Positions 37,511 to 46,373 of a DNA stretch of 64,000 nt are shown here, one piece after another. This stretch comes from Flavobacteriaceae bacterium (lineage in GTDB: Bacteria; Bacteroidota; Bacteroidia; Flavobacteriales; Flavobacteriaceae), in assembly GCA_013215095.1 (NCBI GenBank), contig JABSPM010000097.1, positions 1-64,000 of the forward strand. Direction: 5' to 3'. Positions within the stretch are counted from its first letter, which is position 1. Every line of letters starts with the position of its first letter. A program made the translations under genes and the position numbers. The notes under the pieces are model-generated. The model ran no database searches, was not told the origin of the DNA, and was given only the letters and a program-made list of their open reading frames with translations.

Positions 37511-38133
37511 AGTAGCTCCAACTCTCTAGTGATATTTTTTCGGGCTTGTGTTTCAAGTTTTTGTTTAAAATGCGATGTAAAATACAAAGAATCTCTATCT
37601 AAAAAGTGTTTTAGCACTTGTTTTCGACCTTTATTATAGATAAATTTTGGGTAGCGTTTATATTCTTTTCTAATATCAGAACAATAGTTTTGATAGCTGT
37701 CCCAATCTGTTCCTAATATTGCTAAATCAATATCCAATAAAAAGGCATTGTCTGAGCGTTTTTTGCGAGCAAGTATGGTGTGTTTCTTTGTAGATAAAAT
37801 TAGGGTTTGGATGTATTCAATTTGGCTGGCTTTAAGATTTAATTTTTGCAAACTATTTCTAGCTAAAGCAGCACTTTGTTCTTCGTTATTCTGTTTTGAG
37901 GCTTTGTAAATAATGTCGTGATACCATATGGAATATTGAAATGCTGTCTTGTGAAGAATGCATGTTTCAACTTCGTCATAAGCTTGGAACATATGATAGA
38001 GATGTTTTAAGTTATGGTAATGTCTGGATGTTTCCGAATACTGAGTTTCAATTACATTCCATAATTGAGAAGTTAATTCAGAATCTTTGTTGTTACAAAG
38101 TTGTGACCATCTATGTTTTAACTCGGTTATCAT
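37507..38133 (-). CDS. HD-superfamily metal-dependent phosphohydrolase
   Basis: 208 residues. The predicted metal-ligand motifs are HYHNLKHLYHM near residues 38-48 and WYHDIIYKAS near 69-78, with EEQSA following. This matches the small 'predicted metal-dependent HD phosphohydrolase' family. The substrate is unknown, probably a nucleotide. It overlaps both neighbours by four bases (ATGA type), so translation is coupled to the SDR and AlbA_2 proteins. Confidence 0.85.
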   Translation of the reverse strand: MITELKHRWSQLCNNKDSELTSQLWNVIETQYSETSRHYHNLKHLYHMFQAYDEVETCILHKTAFQYSIWYHDIIYKASKQNNEEQSAALARNSLQKLNLKASQIEYIQTLILSTKKHTILARKKRSDNAFLLDIDLAILGTDWDSYQNYCSDIRKEYKRYPKFIYNKGRKQVLKHFLDRDSLYFTSHFKQKLETQARKNITRELELL

Positions 38134-38885
38134 ACGTCTTTTTTAACAGTAACACTATTAGCTTGAGCTGTAGGAAATACCAGCAAATCTGCAATGTTTA
38201 CATGCGCTGGACGTGAAATAGCAAACTGTATAATTTCAGCAATATCTTCTGGTTGGAGGGCTTTGTAGCCTTTATACACATTATCTGCTACAGCATCTCC
38301 TTTAAAACGAACTTTAGAAAACTCAGTTTCTACCAAGCCTGGATTTATAGCTGTAACTTTAATGCCGTAAGGGTTTAAGTCAATTCGCATTCCATCCGTA
38401 ATAGCTAAAACGGCATGTTTACTGGCGCAGTAAACATTTCCTTTTGGGTAAACCTCCTTGCCAGCTGAAGAGCCAATATTGATGATGTGTCCAGAACCAC
38501 GTTTTGTCATTTGTGGAATAATTGCTTTGCTCACATAGAGCAGGCCTTTGACATTGATATCTAGCATCGCATCCCAATCATCTATGTTGCCATCTTGAAT
38601 AGGGTCAAGTCCATGTGCATTTCCTGCATTGTTAATTAGAATGTCTATAGTCTTGAACGCCTCAGGAAGGTTGTTTTGAATAGTCTTAAATACTGCAGTT
38701 TTATCTCTAACATCAAAGTTTAAAATATGTACATTGGTATGGCGTTCAAGGGCTTTTTGTATAGTTTCTAAGCGCTCTTGACGTCTGCCGCAAAGAATTA
38801 AATTAATGCCGTGTTTGGCAAATTCATGTGCTGTAGCTCGTCCTATACCGCTTGTTGCTCCAGTGATTAATGCTGTTTGTTTCAT
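38130..38885 (-). CDS. Short-chain dehydrogenase/reductase (YdfG-like)
   Basis: 251 residues. The NAD(P)-binding motif T8-G-A-T-S-G-I-G14, NNAG near 86-89, the catalytic Ser at 139-140, and Y152-C-A-S-K156 are intact. CGRRQERLE after the second strand favours NADP. The pattern resembles 3-hydroxy acid/serine dehydrogenases of the YdfG type. It leads the operon with the HD and AlbA_2 genes. No pathway link among the three is evident. Confidence 0.9.
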   Translation of the reverse strand: MKQTALITGATSGIGRATAHEFAKHGINLILCGRRQERLETIQKALERHTNVHILNFDVRDKTAVFKTIQNNLPEAFKTIDILINNAGNAHGLDPIQDGNIDDWDAMLDINVKGLLYVSKAIIPQMTKRGSGHIINIGSSAGKEVYPKGNVYCASKHAVLAITDGMRIDLNPYGIKVTAINPGLVETEFSKVRFKGDAVADNVYKGYKALQPEDIAEIIQFAISRPAHVNIADLLVFPTAQANSVTVKKDV

Positions 38886-39523
38886 GTGTCTTAAAGAGGT
38901 GTTGTTAGGTTTTTAATGTATGGTTTTATAGTTGTTTGAGTTGTGTTAATTTTTGTGTTTCAAGGGGGTAAAGTAGCGCAAGCCATATTGAAGTTGCTAA
39001 ACTATTGAATATTATTAAATTTAGGTATTGGTCTTATAAGGTTTGGTATGAATGTAATTATAACATACATTACTGCATAAATCAAGGATAATAGTATAAA
39101 ACGAATATTAAATTGTTGTATGTGTCATAGGTTGTCATTGTATTACGATGTAAATATAATACTTATGCTGTTTTTTAGGGTGCTTTAGCACGTTGAGTGT
39201 TTGTGCGTCGCTTAGGAGCACGATGCGCAAAAACAAGGCTCTTAATAGGATGTTGCATAGCCATATAGATTGAAGCCTTGGACTTAGTTTTTGTGCGTTT
39301 TTAGGTTAAAAATTAAACATTATAGTCTTTCTTTAAATTTAGAAAAATTCTACATATATCTTGAGCTTATACTCTTAATAATCTAAAATAGTAAAGAAAA
39401 TTCTAAAGAGCTGTCAATGTGCTATAATTTTTAACCAATTATTAACAGTAGCGCATTAATTATTTTGACAATTTGCATTGCGAAAAAAATGCAAGTTATA
39501 TTCACATAGAAAATAATTAACAG
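38886..39523. other. 638-bp gene-free region with a structured block
   Basis: No convincing frame. At 39180-39191 GTGC-TTTA-GCAC forms a small hairpin. At 39200-39231 TTTGTGCGTCG pairs with CGATGCGCAAA (two G-T pairs) around CTTAGGAGCA. These stems are more GC-rich than the surroundings and may be a decayed repeat or a structured RNA. The right end holds the moxR promoter. Confidence 0.4.
39472..39504 (+). promoter_or_regulatory. Probable promoter of the Bat operon
   Basis: TTTG at 39472-39475, 21 bases, then TATATTCA at 39497-39504 (TAnnTTTG with two mismatches), 19 nt before the moxR ATG. It is the only candidate ahead of the eight-gene unit. Confidence 0.4.
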
Positions 39524-40528
39524 ATGATTGAAGAGAGTAGTACAGTTGATATTAAGTCCATTAATGATAAAATAGAAAAGGAGAGTGCTTTTGTAGATTT
39601 ATTAACCTTAGAAATGAATAAGGTAATTGTGGGGCAAAAACACATGGTGGAGCGTTTGCTTATAGGATTATTAGGTCAAGGACACATTTTATTAGAAGGT
39701 GTTCCTGGATTGGCAAAAACCTTAGCTATTAATACCTTATCACAAGCAGTGGCGGGTAGTTTTAGTAGAGTTCAGTTTACGCCAGATCTTTTGCCAGCAG
39801 ATGTTGTTGGAACCCTTATCTATAATATGAAGGAAAATGATTTCTCAATTAAAAAAGGTCCAATTTTCGCCAACTTTGTGCTTGCAGATGAGATTAACAG
39901 AGCCCCAGCAAAAGTACAGTCGGCATTGTTAGAAGCCATGCAGGAGAAGCAAGTGACTATTGGAGATGAAACCTTTATTTTAGATAAGCCGTTTTTGGTA
40001 ATGGCAACTCAAAACCCTGTAGAACAAGAAGGAACATACCCTTTGCCAGAAGCTCAGGTTGACCGTTTTATGTTAAAAACAGTTATTGATTATCCAAAAT
40101 TAGACGAGGAGCAATTAATTATCAGAGCTAATCTAAGAGGAGCTTTTGAGAAAGTCAACCAAGTGGTTACCGTAGATCAAATATTGAGCGCCCAAAAAGC
40201 CGTTCGTGAAGTTTATATGGACGAAAAGATAGAAAAATACATTTTAGATATCATTTTCGCAACACGCTATCCAGAAAAATATGGATTGGGAGACCTAAAA
40301 CCATTGATTTCTTTTGGAGCATCTCCTCGTGGAAGTATCAATTTGGCAACAGCCGCCAAATGTTATGCTTTTATTAAGCATAGAGGTTATGTGATTCCAG
40401 AAGATGTTAGAGCAATTGTTCATGATGTTTTGCGTCATAGAATTGGTATTACCTATGAAGCTGAAGCAGAAAATATAACCTCCGAAGAAATTATCAATAA
40501 AATTGTTAATGTTATTGAAGTACCATAG
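39524..40528 (+). CDS. MoxR-family AAA+ ATPase
   Basis: 334 residues. Walker A G59-V-P-G-L-A-K-T66, Walker B FVLADEINRAPAKVQSALLEAMQE, sensor ATQNPVEQEGTYPLPEAQVDRF and the C-terminal AAA lid are complete. MoxR ATPases act as chaperones for VWA-domain proteins, and here five of the seven downstream genes encode VWA, TPR or BatD-type Bat proteins. It opens the Bat operon. Gaps to the next genes are short. Confidence 0.94.
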   Translation: MIEESSTVDIKSINDKIEKESAFVDLLTLEMNKVIVGQKHMVERLLIGLLGQGHILLEGVPGLAKTLAINTLSQAVAGSFSRVQFTPDLLPADVVGTLIYNMKENDFSIKKGPIFANFVLADEINRAPAKVQSALLEAMQEKQVTIGDETFILDKPFLVMATQNPVEQEGTYPLPEAQVDRFMLKTVIDYPKLDEEQLIIRANLRGAFEKVNQVVTVDQILSAQKAVREVYMDEKIEKYILDIIFATRYPEKYGLGDLKPLISFGASPRGSINLATAAKCYAFIKHRGYVIPEDVRAIVHDVLRHRIGITYEAEAENITSEEIINKIVNVIEVP

Positions 40529-40647
40529 TTGTGTTATTTTTGTTTAGGAGACAGAATTTTAAGAACTAAACAAGAATCTCATAATATATTTGTCAAGAAT
40601 TTTACCAGATAAATTTCGTTATAGTTGCGAAATGACAAAACAAAACA

Positions 40648-41514
40648 ATGGATACTAAAGAATTACTAAAGAAAGTACGTAAAATTGAGATTAAGACTCG
40701 CCGTTTGTCTGATCATATCTTTGGAGGCGAATACCATTCGACCTTTAAAGGGCGAGGCATGACCTTTTCTGAAGTACGCCAATATCAGTTTGGAGATGAT
40801 GTAAGAAATATAGATTGGAATGTAACCGCGCGTTATAACGAACCTTATATAAAAGTATTTGAGGAAGAACGCGAGTTGACAATGATGTTAATGGCTGATG
40901 TTTCTGGGTCTAAGCTTTTTGGAACAGCCGATCAGTTTAAAAACGAAATTGTTACCGAAATTGCTGCAACACTTGCATTTTCTGCAACCCAAAATAATGA
41001 CAAGATTGGCTTGATTTTATTCTCTGACGAGGTGGAGCTATATATTCCACCAAAAAAGGGACGCTCTCATGTACTTCGTATTATTAGAGAATTGATAGAG
41101 TTTGAACCTAAAAGCAAATTGACAAATATTGCTGAAGCTTTAAAATTTCTATCCAATGTAATGAAAAAGAAAGCCATTGTTTTTGTGCTTTCAGATTTTA
41201 TTGCAGAGGATTACCAGCATACTTTAAAAATTGCTTCTGGACGCCATGATGTAACTGGAATTCGTGTGTATGATAAGCATGAAGCCCAAATTCCAAATTT
41301 AGGCATGGTGCAAATGCTTGATGAAGAAACTGGAGAATCAGTCCTTGTAAATACCTCATCTAAACAAGTGCGTCATAATTATGCGAAGTATTATCAAGAA
41401 AAAGTGGATTACTATAAAGAAAGTTTTACCAAATCTGGAGCAGGAGTTATGGATTGTCGTGTAGACGAAAGTTATGTAAAGAAATTATTAGGCTATTTTA
41501 AAAGAAGAGGATAA
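40648..41514 (+). CDS. DUF58 (VWA-like) protein of the Bat operon
   Basis: 288 residues. The DUF58 signature GRGMTFSEVRQYQFGDDVRNIDWNVTARY lies at residues about 36-63, here cited in part. The MIDAS-like D84-V-S-G-S88 is intact, so a divalent metal is probably bound. There is no signal peptide, so it is cytoplasmic or peripheral. It follows moxR, its usual partner. Confidence 0.92.
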   Translation: MDTKELLKKVRKIEIKTRRLSDHIFGGEYHSTFKGRGMTFSEVRQYQFGDDVRNIDWNVTARYNEPYIKVFEEERELTMMLMADVSGSKLFGTADQFKNEIVTEIAATLAFSATQNNDKIGLILFSDEVELYIPPKKGRSHVLRIIRELIEFEPKSKLTNIAEALKFLSNVMKKKAIVFVLSDFIAEDYQHTLKIASGRHDVTGIRVYDKHEAQIPNLGMVQMLDEETGESVLVNTSSKQVRHNYAKYYQEKVDYYKESFTKSGAGVMDCRVDESYVKKLLGYFKRRG

Positions 41515-41527
41515 AGTAAGTTTAACA

Positions 41528-43249
41528 ATGACATTGTACGAATTAAATATAAAGCTAATACATAAGATGCGTGCGTTTAAACCATGCGCCTTAGAGGTTA
41601 TGTGTCTTATTGCCTTTTGCTTTGTGCCAAATACGGCTATAGCACAAGTTACAACATCTATAGATTCTACAGCCATAAAGATTGGTGAGAAAATCACCTA
41701 TGAAATAGTCGTTGCCGCAGATACTACCGACTTGGTGTTGTTTCCAGAGGGTCAAACTTTTCAGCCGCTTGAGGTTATAGAATCTTATAAAGTTGATACG
41801 ACCAAAAAAGATGCAAAGTATCACTTGATAAAAAAATACGGGTTAACCCAATTTGATTCTGGGAGATATGTCATTCCAAAACAACGCGTGCAAATTGGTG
41901 ACCAAGCTTTTTTTACAGATTCTCTTCTGGTAGAAGTTAAAAATGTTGTTGTAGACACAACCAAGCAAAAGCTTTATGATATAAAGCCTATTATTAGTGT
42001 CAAAAAAAGCCCAAGTCAATTATGGTTATATATTCTTATTGGAATCGCTATTGCAGTACTTATAGCATTTTTATTGTATTGGTTAATATGGCGCGAAAAA
42101 CCATTAACCGAAGAAGAAAAAATAGCGCAATTGCCGCCTTATGATCGTGCAAAATTAGCCTTAAAAACATTAGATGAAGCTGAGTATTTAAAACAAGAAA
42201 ACATCAAAGGATATTATTCGGATTTGACCTTGATTATTAGAAAATATCTTGATGAAAAGGTATATGACCGCTCCTTAGAAAGTACAACTAGCGAATTAAT
42301 TAAGCATTTAGAATTACTAAAACAAGGCAATCAAATAGACTTGTCTAAAGAGACCATTAAAAATATTGAGTCCATTCTTAAGCGTGCAGATTTGGTAAAG
42401 TTCGCAAAATCGAAACCCGATTATCAATTGGCTAAGTTAGATAGAACTACAATTGATGTAGAGATTGATGAGGTTAAAGCATCCTTACCAGAACCTACCG
42501 AAGAAGAACTTTTAGCTGATGAGCAGTACCAAGAGGAACTCCAGCGTAAAAATAAGAGAAAGAAAGTTTTAATAACTATAGGAGTTGCTGTTTTTTTGCT
42601 CTTAGTAACGCTTTTTGGATTTGGTTTAAAATATGGATTCACTTACGTAAAAGATACTATTTTAGGACATGAAAGTAAGACGCTTTTAGAAACCAAAGAA
42701 TGGATAACAAGTGAATACGGAGCACCAGGAATAACCATTACGACCCCTAAAGTGTTGAAGCGTATTGAAGTTCCTGTGCCCGATGAATTTAAGGATAAAG
42801 TTAAGGTAACAACTTTTGCTTATGGAGGTATCAATAGTACTATCGATATTTTGGTAATGCAAAGTAAGTTTAACGTCCCAACCCCAAACGGATCAGGTTA
42901 TGATGCCAAAGGAGGCGAGGAACAGTTCAAGATAAATTTAGCGGAAGTCGCAGAACAACAGCTCTTAGAAATGGAGAAAAAAGGGGCGCAAAATATTATT
43001 TCTCAAAATGAAAAATTCGTCACACCAAATGGTCAAGAAGGTTTGAAAACCTTTGGTACAGCAGAATTTAAAATACCAGTTACGGATAAAATTGAAAACG
43101 GAAATTATATTATTTTAGGATTCACTTCTGGAAATATTTTGCAAAATGTCATTTTGATATGGAAAACAAATGACACCTATGCAGAGGCTATTGTAGAGCG
43201 TATGATGAATTCAATAGAATTATTAAAACTTGAAGAAGACGACCAGTAA
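41528..43249 (+). CDS. BatD-like three-segment membrane protein of the Bat operon
   Basis: 573 residues. A signal peptide ends near TAIAQ40; ATG at 41567 (residue 14) is an alternative start. A short beta domain (about 41-150) resembles the BatD oxygen-tolerance fold (IDSTAIKIGEKITYEIVV). Membrane helices follow at about 165-188 and 340-365, with a charged cytoplasmic region between them (ESTTSELIKHLELLKQ, a DUF4381/BatD-tail pattern). The last 200 residues are unrecognised. ATG of batA overlaps its stop by one base. Confidence 0.8.
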   Translation: MTLYELNIKLIHKMRAFKPCALEVMCLIAFCFVPNTAIAQVTTSIDSTAIKIGEKITYEIVVAADTTDLVLFPEGQTFQPLEVIESYKVDTTKKDAKYHLIKKYGLTQFDSGRYVIPKQRVQIGDQAFFTDSLLVEVKNVVVDTTKQKLYDIKPIISVKKSPSQLWLYILIGIAIAVLIAFLLYWLIWREKPLTEEEKIAQLPPYDRAKLALKTLDEAEYLKQENIKGYYSDLTLIIRKYLDEKVYDRSLESTTSELIKHLELLKQGNQIDLSKETIKNIESILKRADLVKFAKSKPDYQLAKLDRTTIDVEIDEVKASLPEPTEEELLADEQYQEELQRKNKRKKVLITIGVAVFLLLVTLFGFGLKYGFTYVKDTILGHESKTLLETKEWITSEYGAPGITITTPKVLKRIEVPVPDEFKDKVKVTTFAYGGINSTIDILVMQSKFNVPTPNGSGYDAKGGEEQFKINLAEVAEQQLLEMEKKGAQNIISQNEKFVTPNGQEGLKTFGTAEFKIPVTDKIENGNYIILGFTSGNILQNVILIWKTNDTYAEAIVERMMNSIELLKLEEDDQ

Positions 43250-44253
43250 TGTTAGAAGGAATAGAGTTTGCAAATAAAGAATTATTTTGGTTATTTTTAG
43301 TATTGCCTATAGCCGTTTTGTGGTATATTTTAAGCTATAAAAAACAGACTGCCGAGTTAAGCATATCTACTATAAAAGGGTTTAAATTAGGGTATTCTTG
43401 GATGCCAAAATTAAGACATATATTGTTTGTGTTGCGTTTAGTGGCTTTGGCTCTACTTATTACCGCAATAGCAAGACCACAAACAGTAGATGTAAGCACG
43501 AAAACAAAAATCACAAAAGGTATAGATATAGCAATGGCTATTGATGTTTCGGCAAGTATGTTGGCAAAAGATTTAAAACCAAACCGTTTAGAAGCTTTAA
43601 AAGGTGTAGCTGCAGAGTTTATCAAAGGACGACCAAATGACCGAATTGGATTGGTAGAATATGCAGGTGAGAGTTATACGAAGACACCAATAACAAGTGA
43701 TAAAAGTATTGTATTGCGCGCTTTAAAAGAAATTCGCTATAACACAATTATTGAAGGCGGAACTGCTATAGGAATGGGACTGGCCACAGCAGTTAATAGA
43801 ATTAAAGACAGTAAAGCCAAGAGTAAAGTAATTATACTATTGACAGACGGTGTAAACAACTCCGGATTCATAGATCCAAATACTGCAAGTGAATTGGCTT
43901 TAGAATATGGTATTAAAGTTTATACCATAGGTTTAGGTACAAACGGAATGGCCTTATCTCCAATAGGAATTGGAAGAGATGGCAAATTTCAGTATGGACG
44001 CATGCCCGTAGAAATCGACGAAGATCTGTTAAAGAATATTGCCGAAATCACAGGAGGACAATATTTTAGAGCTACCAATAACAAAAAGTTAAAGGAAATA
44101 TATACAGAAATCAATAAACTCGAAAAGACAGAAATAGAAGAACTTAAATTCTATAATTATGAAGAAAAGTACAGGCCATTAATTTTGTTAGCTGGATTGC
44201 TACTGTTACTTGAGTTAACGTTGCGTTTTACTGTATTTAGAAGTTTTATTTAA
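43249..44253 (+). CDS. batA: VWA-domain aerotolerance protein BatA
   Basis: 334 residues. Two N-terminal membrane helices (about 11-30 and 57-76) and one at the C-terminus flank a VWA domain. The MIDAS D99-V-S-A-S103, T (EGGTAIGMG) and D (LLTDGVNNSG) are intact. Bat proteins of Bacteroides fragilis and Leptospira support aerotolerance or envelope stress resistance. It lies just before batB, which has the same plan. Confidence 0.92.
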   Translation: MLEGIEFANKELFWLFLVLPIAVLWYILSYKKQTAELSISTIKGFKLGYSWMPKLRHILFVLRLVALALLITAIARPQTVDVSTKTKITKGIDIAMAIDVSASMLAKDLKPNRLEALKGVAAEFIKGRPNDRIGLVEYAGESYTKTPITSDKSIVLRALKEIRYNTIIEGGTAIGMGLATAVNRIKDSKAKSKVIILLTDGVNNSGFIDPNTASELALEYGIKVYTIGLGTNGMALSPIGIGRDGKFQYGRMPVEIDEDLLKNIAEITGGQYFRATNNKKLKEIYTEINKLEKTEIEELKFYNYEEKYRPLILLAGLLLLLELTLRFTVFRSFI

Positions 44254-44328
44254 CATATAAAAAAAACAAAAAAGAATATTAAATGTAGTTTGCAAATAAA
44301 GCAAGCACGAAAAATAAACTAATAATAA

Positions 44329-45366
44329 GTGTATCAATTAGAAGAAAAAATATGGTTTTGGTTCTTGCTCGTAATTCCGGCAATTGGATTACTGTTTTTG
44401 ATACTTCAATTATGGAGGCATCAAGCACAAAAGAAATTTGCAAGCAACACACTTTTAAATAAGTTAAGCCCTAGTCGTTCCGTTTTTAAATCAATATTAA
44501 AATTAATTATACTAAGTTTAGCATTTGCTTGCCTAACCATTGCTTTGGTTAATCCAAAAATAGGTACCAAGCTTGAAACTTTAAAAAGTGAAGGCGTAGA
44601 TGTTGTGTTTGCCGTAGATGTTTCTAAGAGTATGCTAGCAGAAGATATAGCACCCAACCGTTTAGAAAAATCTAAGCAATTGGTTACGCAAATTATTAAT
44701 AATCTCGCAAGTGATCGCATAGGGATTATCGCTTACGCAGAAAAAGCATTTCCGCAGTTGCCAATTACTACTGATTACAGTTCGGCAAAAATGTTCTTGC
44801 AAAGTATGAATACCGACATGTTATCCTCTCAAGGTACTGCAATTGATGAGGCCATTCAATTGGCAAGAACCTATTATGATGACGAAGAGCAAACCAATAA
44901 AGTCCTTATTATTCTTTCAGATGGCGAAGATCATAATGATATAGCTGTAGATATTGCAGAAGCCGCCGCAGAAGAAGGGATTAAGATTTTTACCATTGGG
45001 GTCGGAGACGCTAAAGGAGGACCAATACCAATAAAGCGAAATAATATCGTTCTAAACTACAAGAAAGACAGCAAAGGAGAGACAGTTATTACGAGGTTGA
45101 ATGAAGCAACTTTAATGAAAATAGCAGATGGAGCTAATGGCAAATATATCAACGGAAAGTACACCAAAGACGTGGTTGAAGCGATTAAAGAGATTCTGAG
45201 TAAAATGGATAAGACCGAATTTGAGGCGAAACAATTTGCAGAGTATAAGAATCAATTTCAATGGTTTTTGGGATTTGGAATTTTCTTTTTGTTGATCGAT
45301 GTATTCTTGTTGGAACGCAAAACGGCATGGTTAAGACGTCTTAATTTATTTAATGAAAACCTTTAA
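44329..45366 (+). CDS. batB: VWA-domain aerotolerance protein BatB
   Basis: 345 residues starting with GTG at 44329, because MYQLEEKIWFW is the normal BatB start and no upstream ATG is in frame. Membrane helices lie at about 9-27, 57-74 and 315-332. The VWA MIDAS is D97-V-S-K-S101, then SSQGTAIDEAI and ILSDGEDHND. It is a probable partner of BatA in a membrane complex served by MoxR. Confidence 0.92.
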   Translation: MYQLEEKIWFWFLLVIPAIGLLFLILQLWRHQAQKKFASNTLLNKLSPSRSVFKSILKLIILSLAFACLTIALVNPKIGTKLETLKSEGVDVVFAVDVSKSMLAEDIAPNRLEKSKQLVTQIINNLASDRIGIIAYAEKAFPQLPITTDYSSAKMFLQSMNTDMLSSQGTAIDEAIQLARTYYDDEEQTNKVLIILSDGEDHNDIAVDIAEAAAEEGIKIFTIGVGDAKGGPIPIKRNNIVLNYKKDSKGETVITRLNEATLMKIADGANGKYINGKYTKDVVEAIKEILSKMDKTEFEAKQFAEYKNQFQWFLGFGIFFLLIDVFLLERKTAWLRRLNLFNENL

Positions 45367-45429
45367 AAGAAAGTTTTAAGATAATTTTAATTTAAAACGA
45401 AATAAGAATTTATAATTTAGAGTCAAGTA

Positions 45430-46269
45430 ATGAGACAGATACTACTTATAGCATTTACATTTCTTAGTGCATTGAGCTTTTCTCAAAAAGAGCTTGAGGA
45501 TAAAGCATTAGAGCGATCTAATGCTTATATTTACGATGCTAATGAAAAGGTGAATAACGACTTTGTAAGTGCAGAAATGGCATATCGTAAAGCTGTGTCT
45601 GCTAAGCCTACCAATGCTCCTGGTAGTTACAATCTGGGTAATGCCTATTACAAATCTGGTTTATATGACGAAGCCTTAATTAGGCACTTAGAAGCTGTGA
45701 AAACAGCAGGAAATAAGACAGATAGACATAAAGCTTTTCATAATATTGGTAATATTTTAATGCAGCAAGAGCAATGCAAAAAGGCCGTTGAAGCGTTTAA
45801 AAATGCCTTACGAAACAACCCAAGTGATGACGAAACACGCTATAATTTGGCATTAGCCAAAGAATGTGCCAATAAAGATGGCGAGGGTGATGATGGAGAA
45901 AATGATCAAAAAGAGGATGATAAGGAAGACCAAAAGAAAGATGAAAAGGATCAGGATAAAGAGGATAAGGATGAAGGCGATGAAAATAAAGATGAAGAAA
46001 ACAAAGACCAAGGCGATGATGATCAGGATAAGAAAGATGGTGATGACAAGGACGATGAAAACGGAAAACCAAAAGATGACAAGGACGACAAAAAAGATGG
46101 TCAGCCAAAGGACGACAAGCAGAAGAAGCAACCACAACCAGGAAAGCTATCGCCTCAGCAAGTCAAAAATTTGTTAGAAGCCATGAATAATGAAGAGAAA
46201 AAAGTTCAGGATAAAATCAATGCCAAAAAAGTAAAAGGTACTAAAGTTAAAACTGAAAAGGATTGGTAA
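45430..46269 (+). CDS. batC: TPR protein BatC with a long acidic tail
   Basis: 279 residues. The signal MRQILLIAFTFLSALSFSQ is followed by TPR repeats (about 48-140: APGSYNLGNAYYKSGLYDEA, HNIGNILMQQEQCKKAVEAF, DETRYNLALAKEC). Residues about 147-235 are almost only D, E, K, G, N and Q, and a basic Pro/Gln segment (KKQPQPGKLSPQQVKNLLEA) ends it. BatC-type TPR proteins likely bind the extra-cytoplasmic parts of BatA/B. The low-complexity tail makes false frames in other strands. Confidence 0.9.
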   Translation: MRQILLIAFTFLSALSFSQKELEDKALERSNAYIYDANEKVNNDFVSAEMAYRKAVSAKPTNAPGSYNLGNAYYKSGLYDEALIRHLEAVKTAGNKTDRHKAFHNIGNILMQQEQCKKAVEAFKNALRNNPSDDETRYNLALAKECANKDGEGDDGENDQKEDDKEDQKKDEKDQDKEDKDEGDENKDEENKDQGDDDQDKKDGDDKDDENGKPKDDKDDKKDGQPKDDKQKKQPQPGKLSPQQVKNLLEAMNNEEKKVQDKINAKKVKGTKVKTEKDW

Positions 46270-46337
46270 TTACCTCTGAAGTAGGCTGTAGATTCTAACT
46301 TTGAATGATAATATTGTAAATTAATACTATAAAAATT

Positions 46338-46368
46338 TTGTCACGCTGAATGGGTTTCAGCATATGAT
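46338..46368. repeat. Small hairpin resembling a dispersed Bacteroidota intergenic repeat
   Basis: GCTGAA (46345-46350) and TTCAGC (46356-46361) around TGGGT, within TCACGCTGAA..GTTTCAGCAT. This resembles the abundant 'GTCA-GCTGAA-TTTCAGCAT' repeat found between genes in this phylum. It lies just ahead of batD. Confidence 0.45.
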
Positions 46369-46373
46369 AAACC

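Noticed and set aside
45853-46137. CRISPR-like or tandem repeat signal in batC
   Set aside because: The repetition is low-complexity GAT/GAA/AAA codons with no regular repeat-spacer unit.
45797-46177. Three long frames opposite or shifted inside batC
   Set aside because: They arise from the Asp/Glu/Lys-rich repeat codons of the BatC tail and have extreme composition with no start context.
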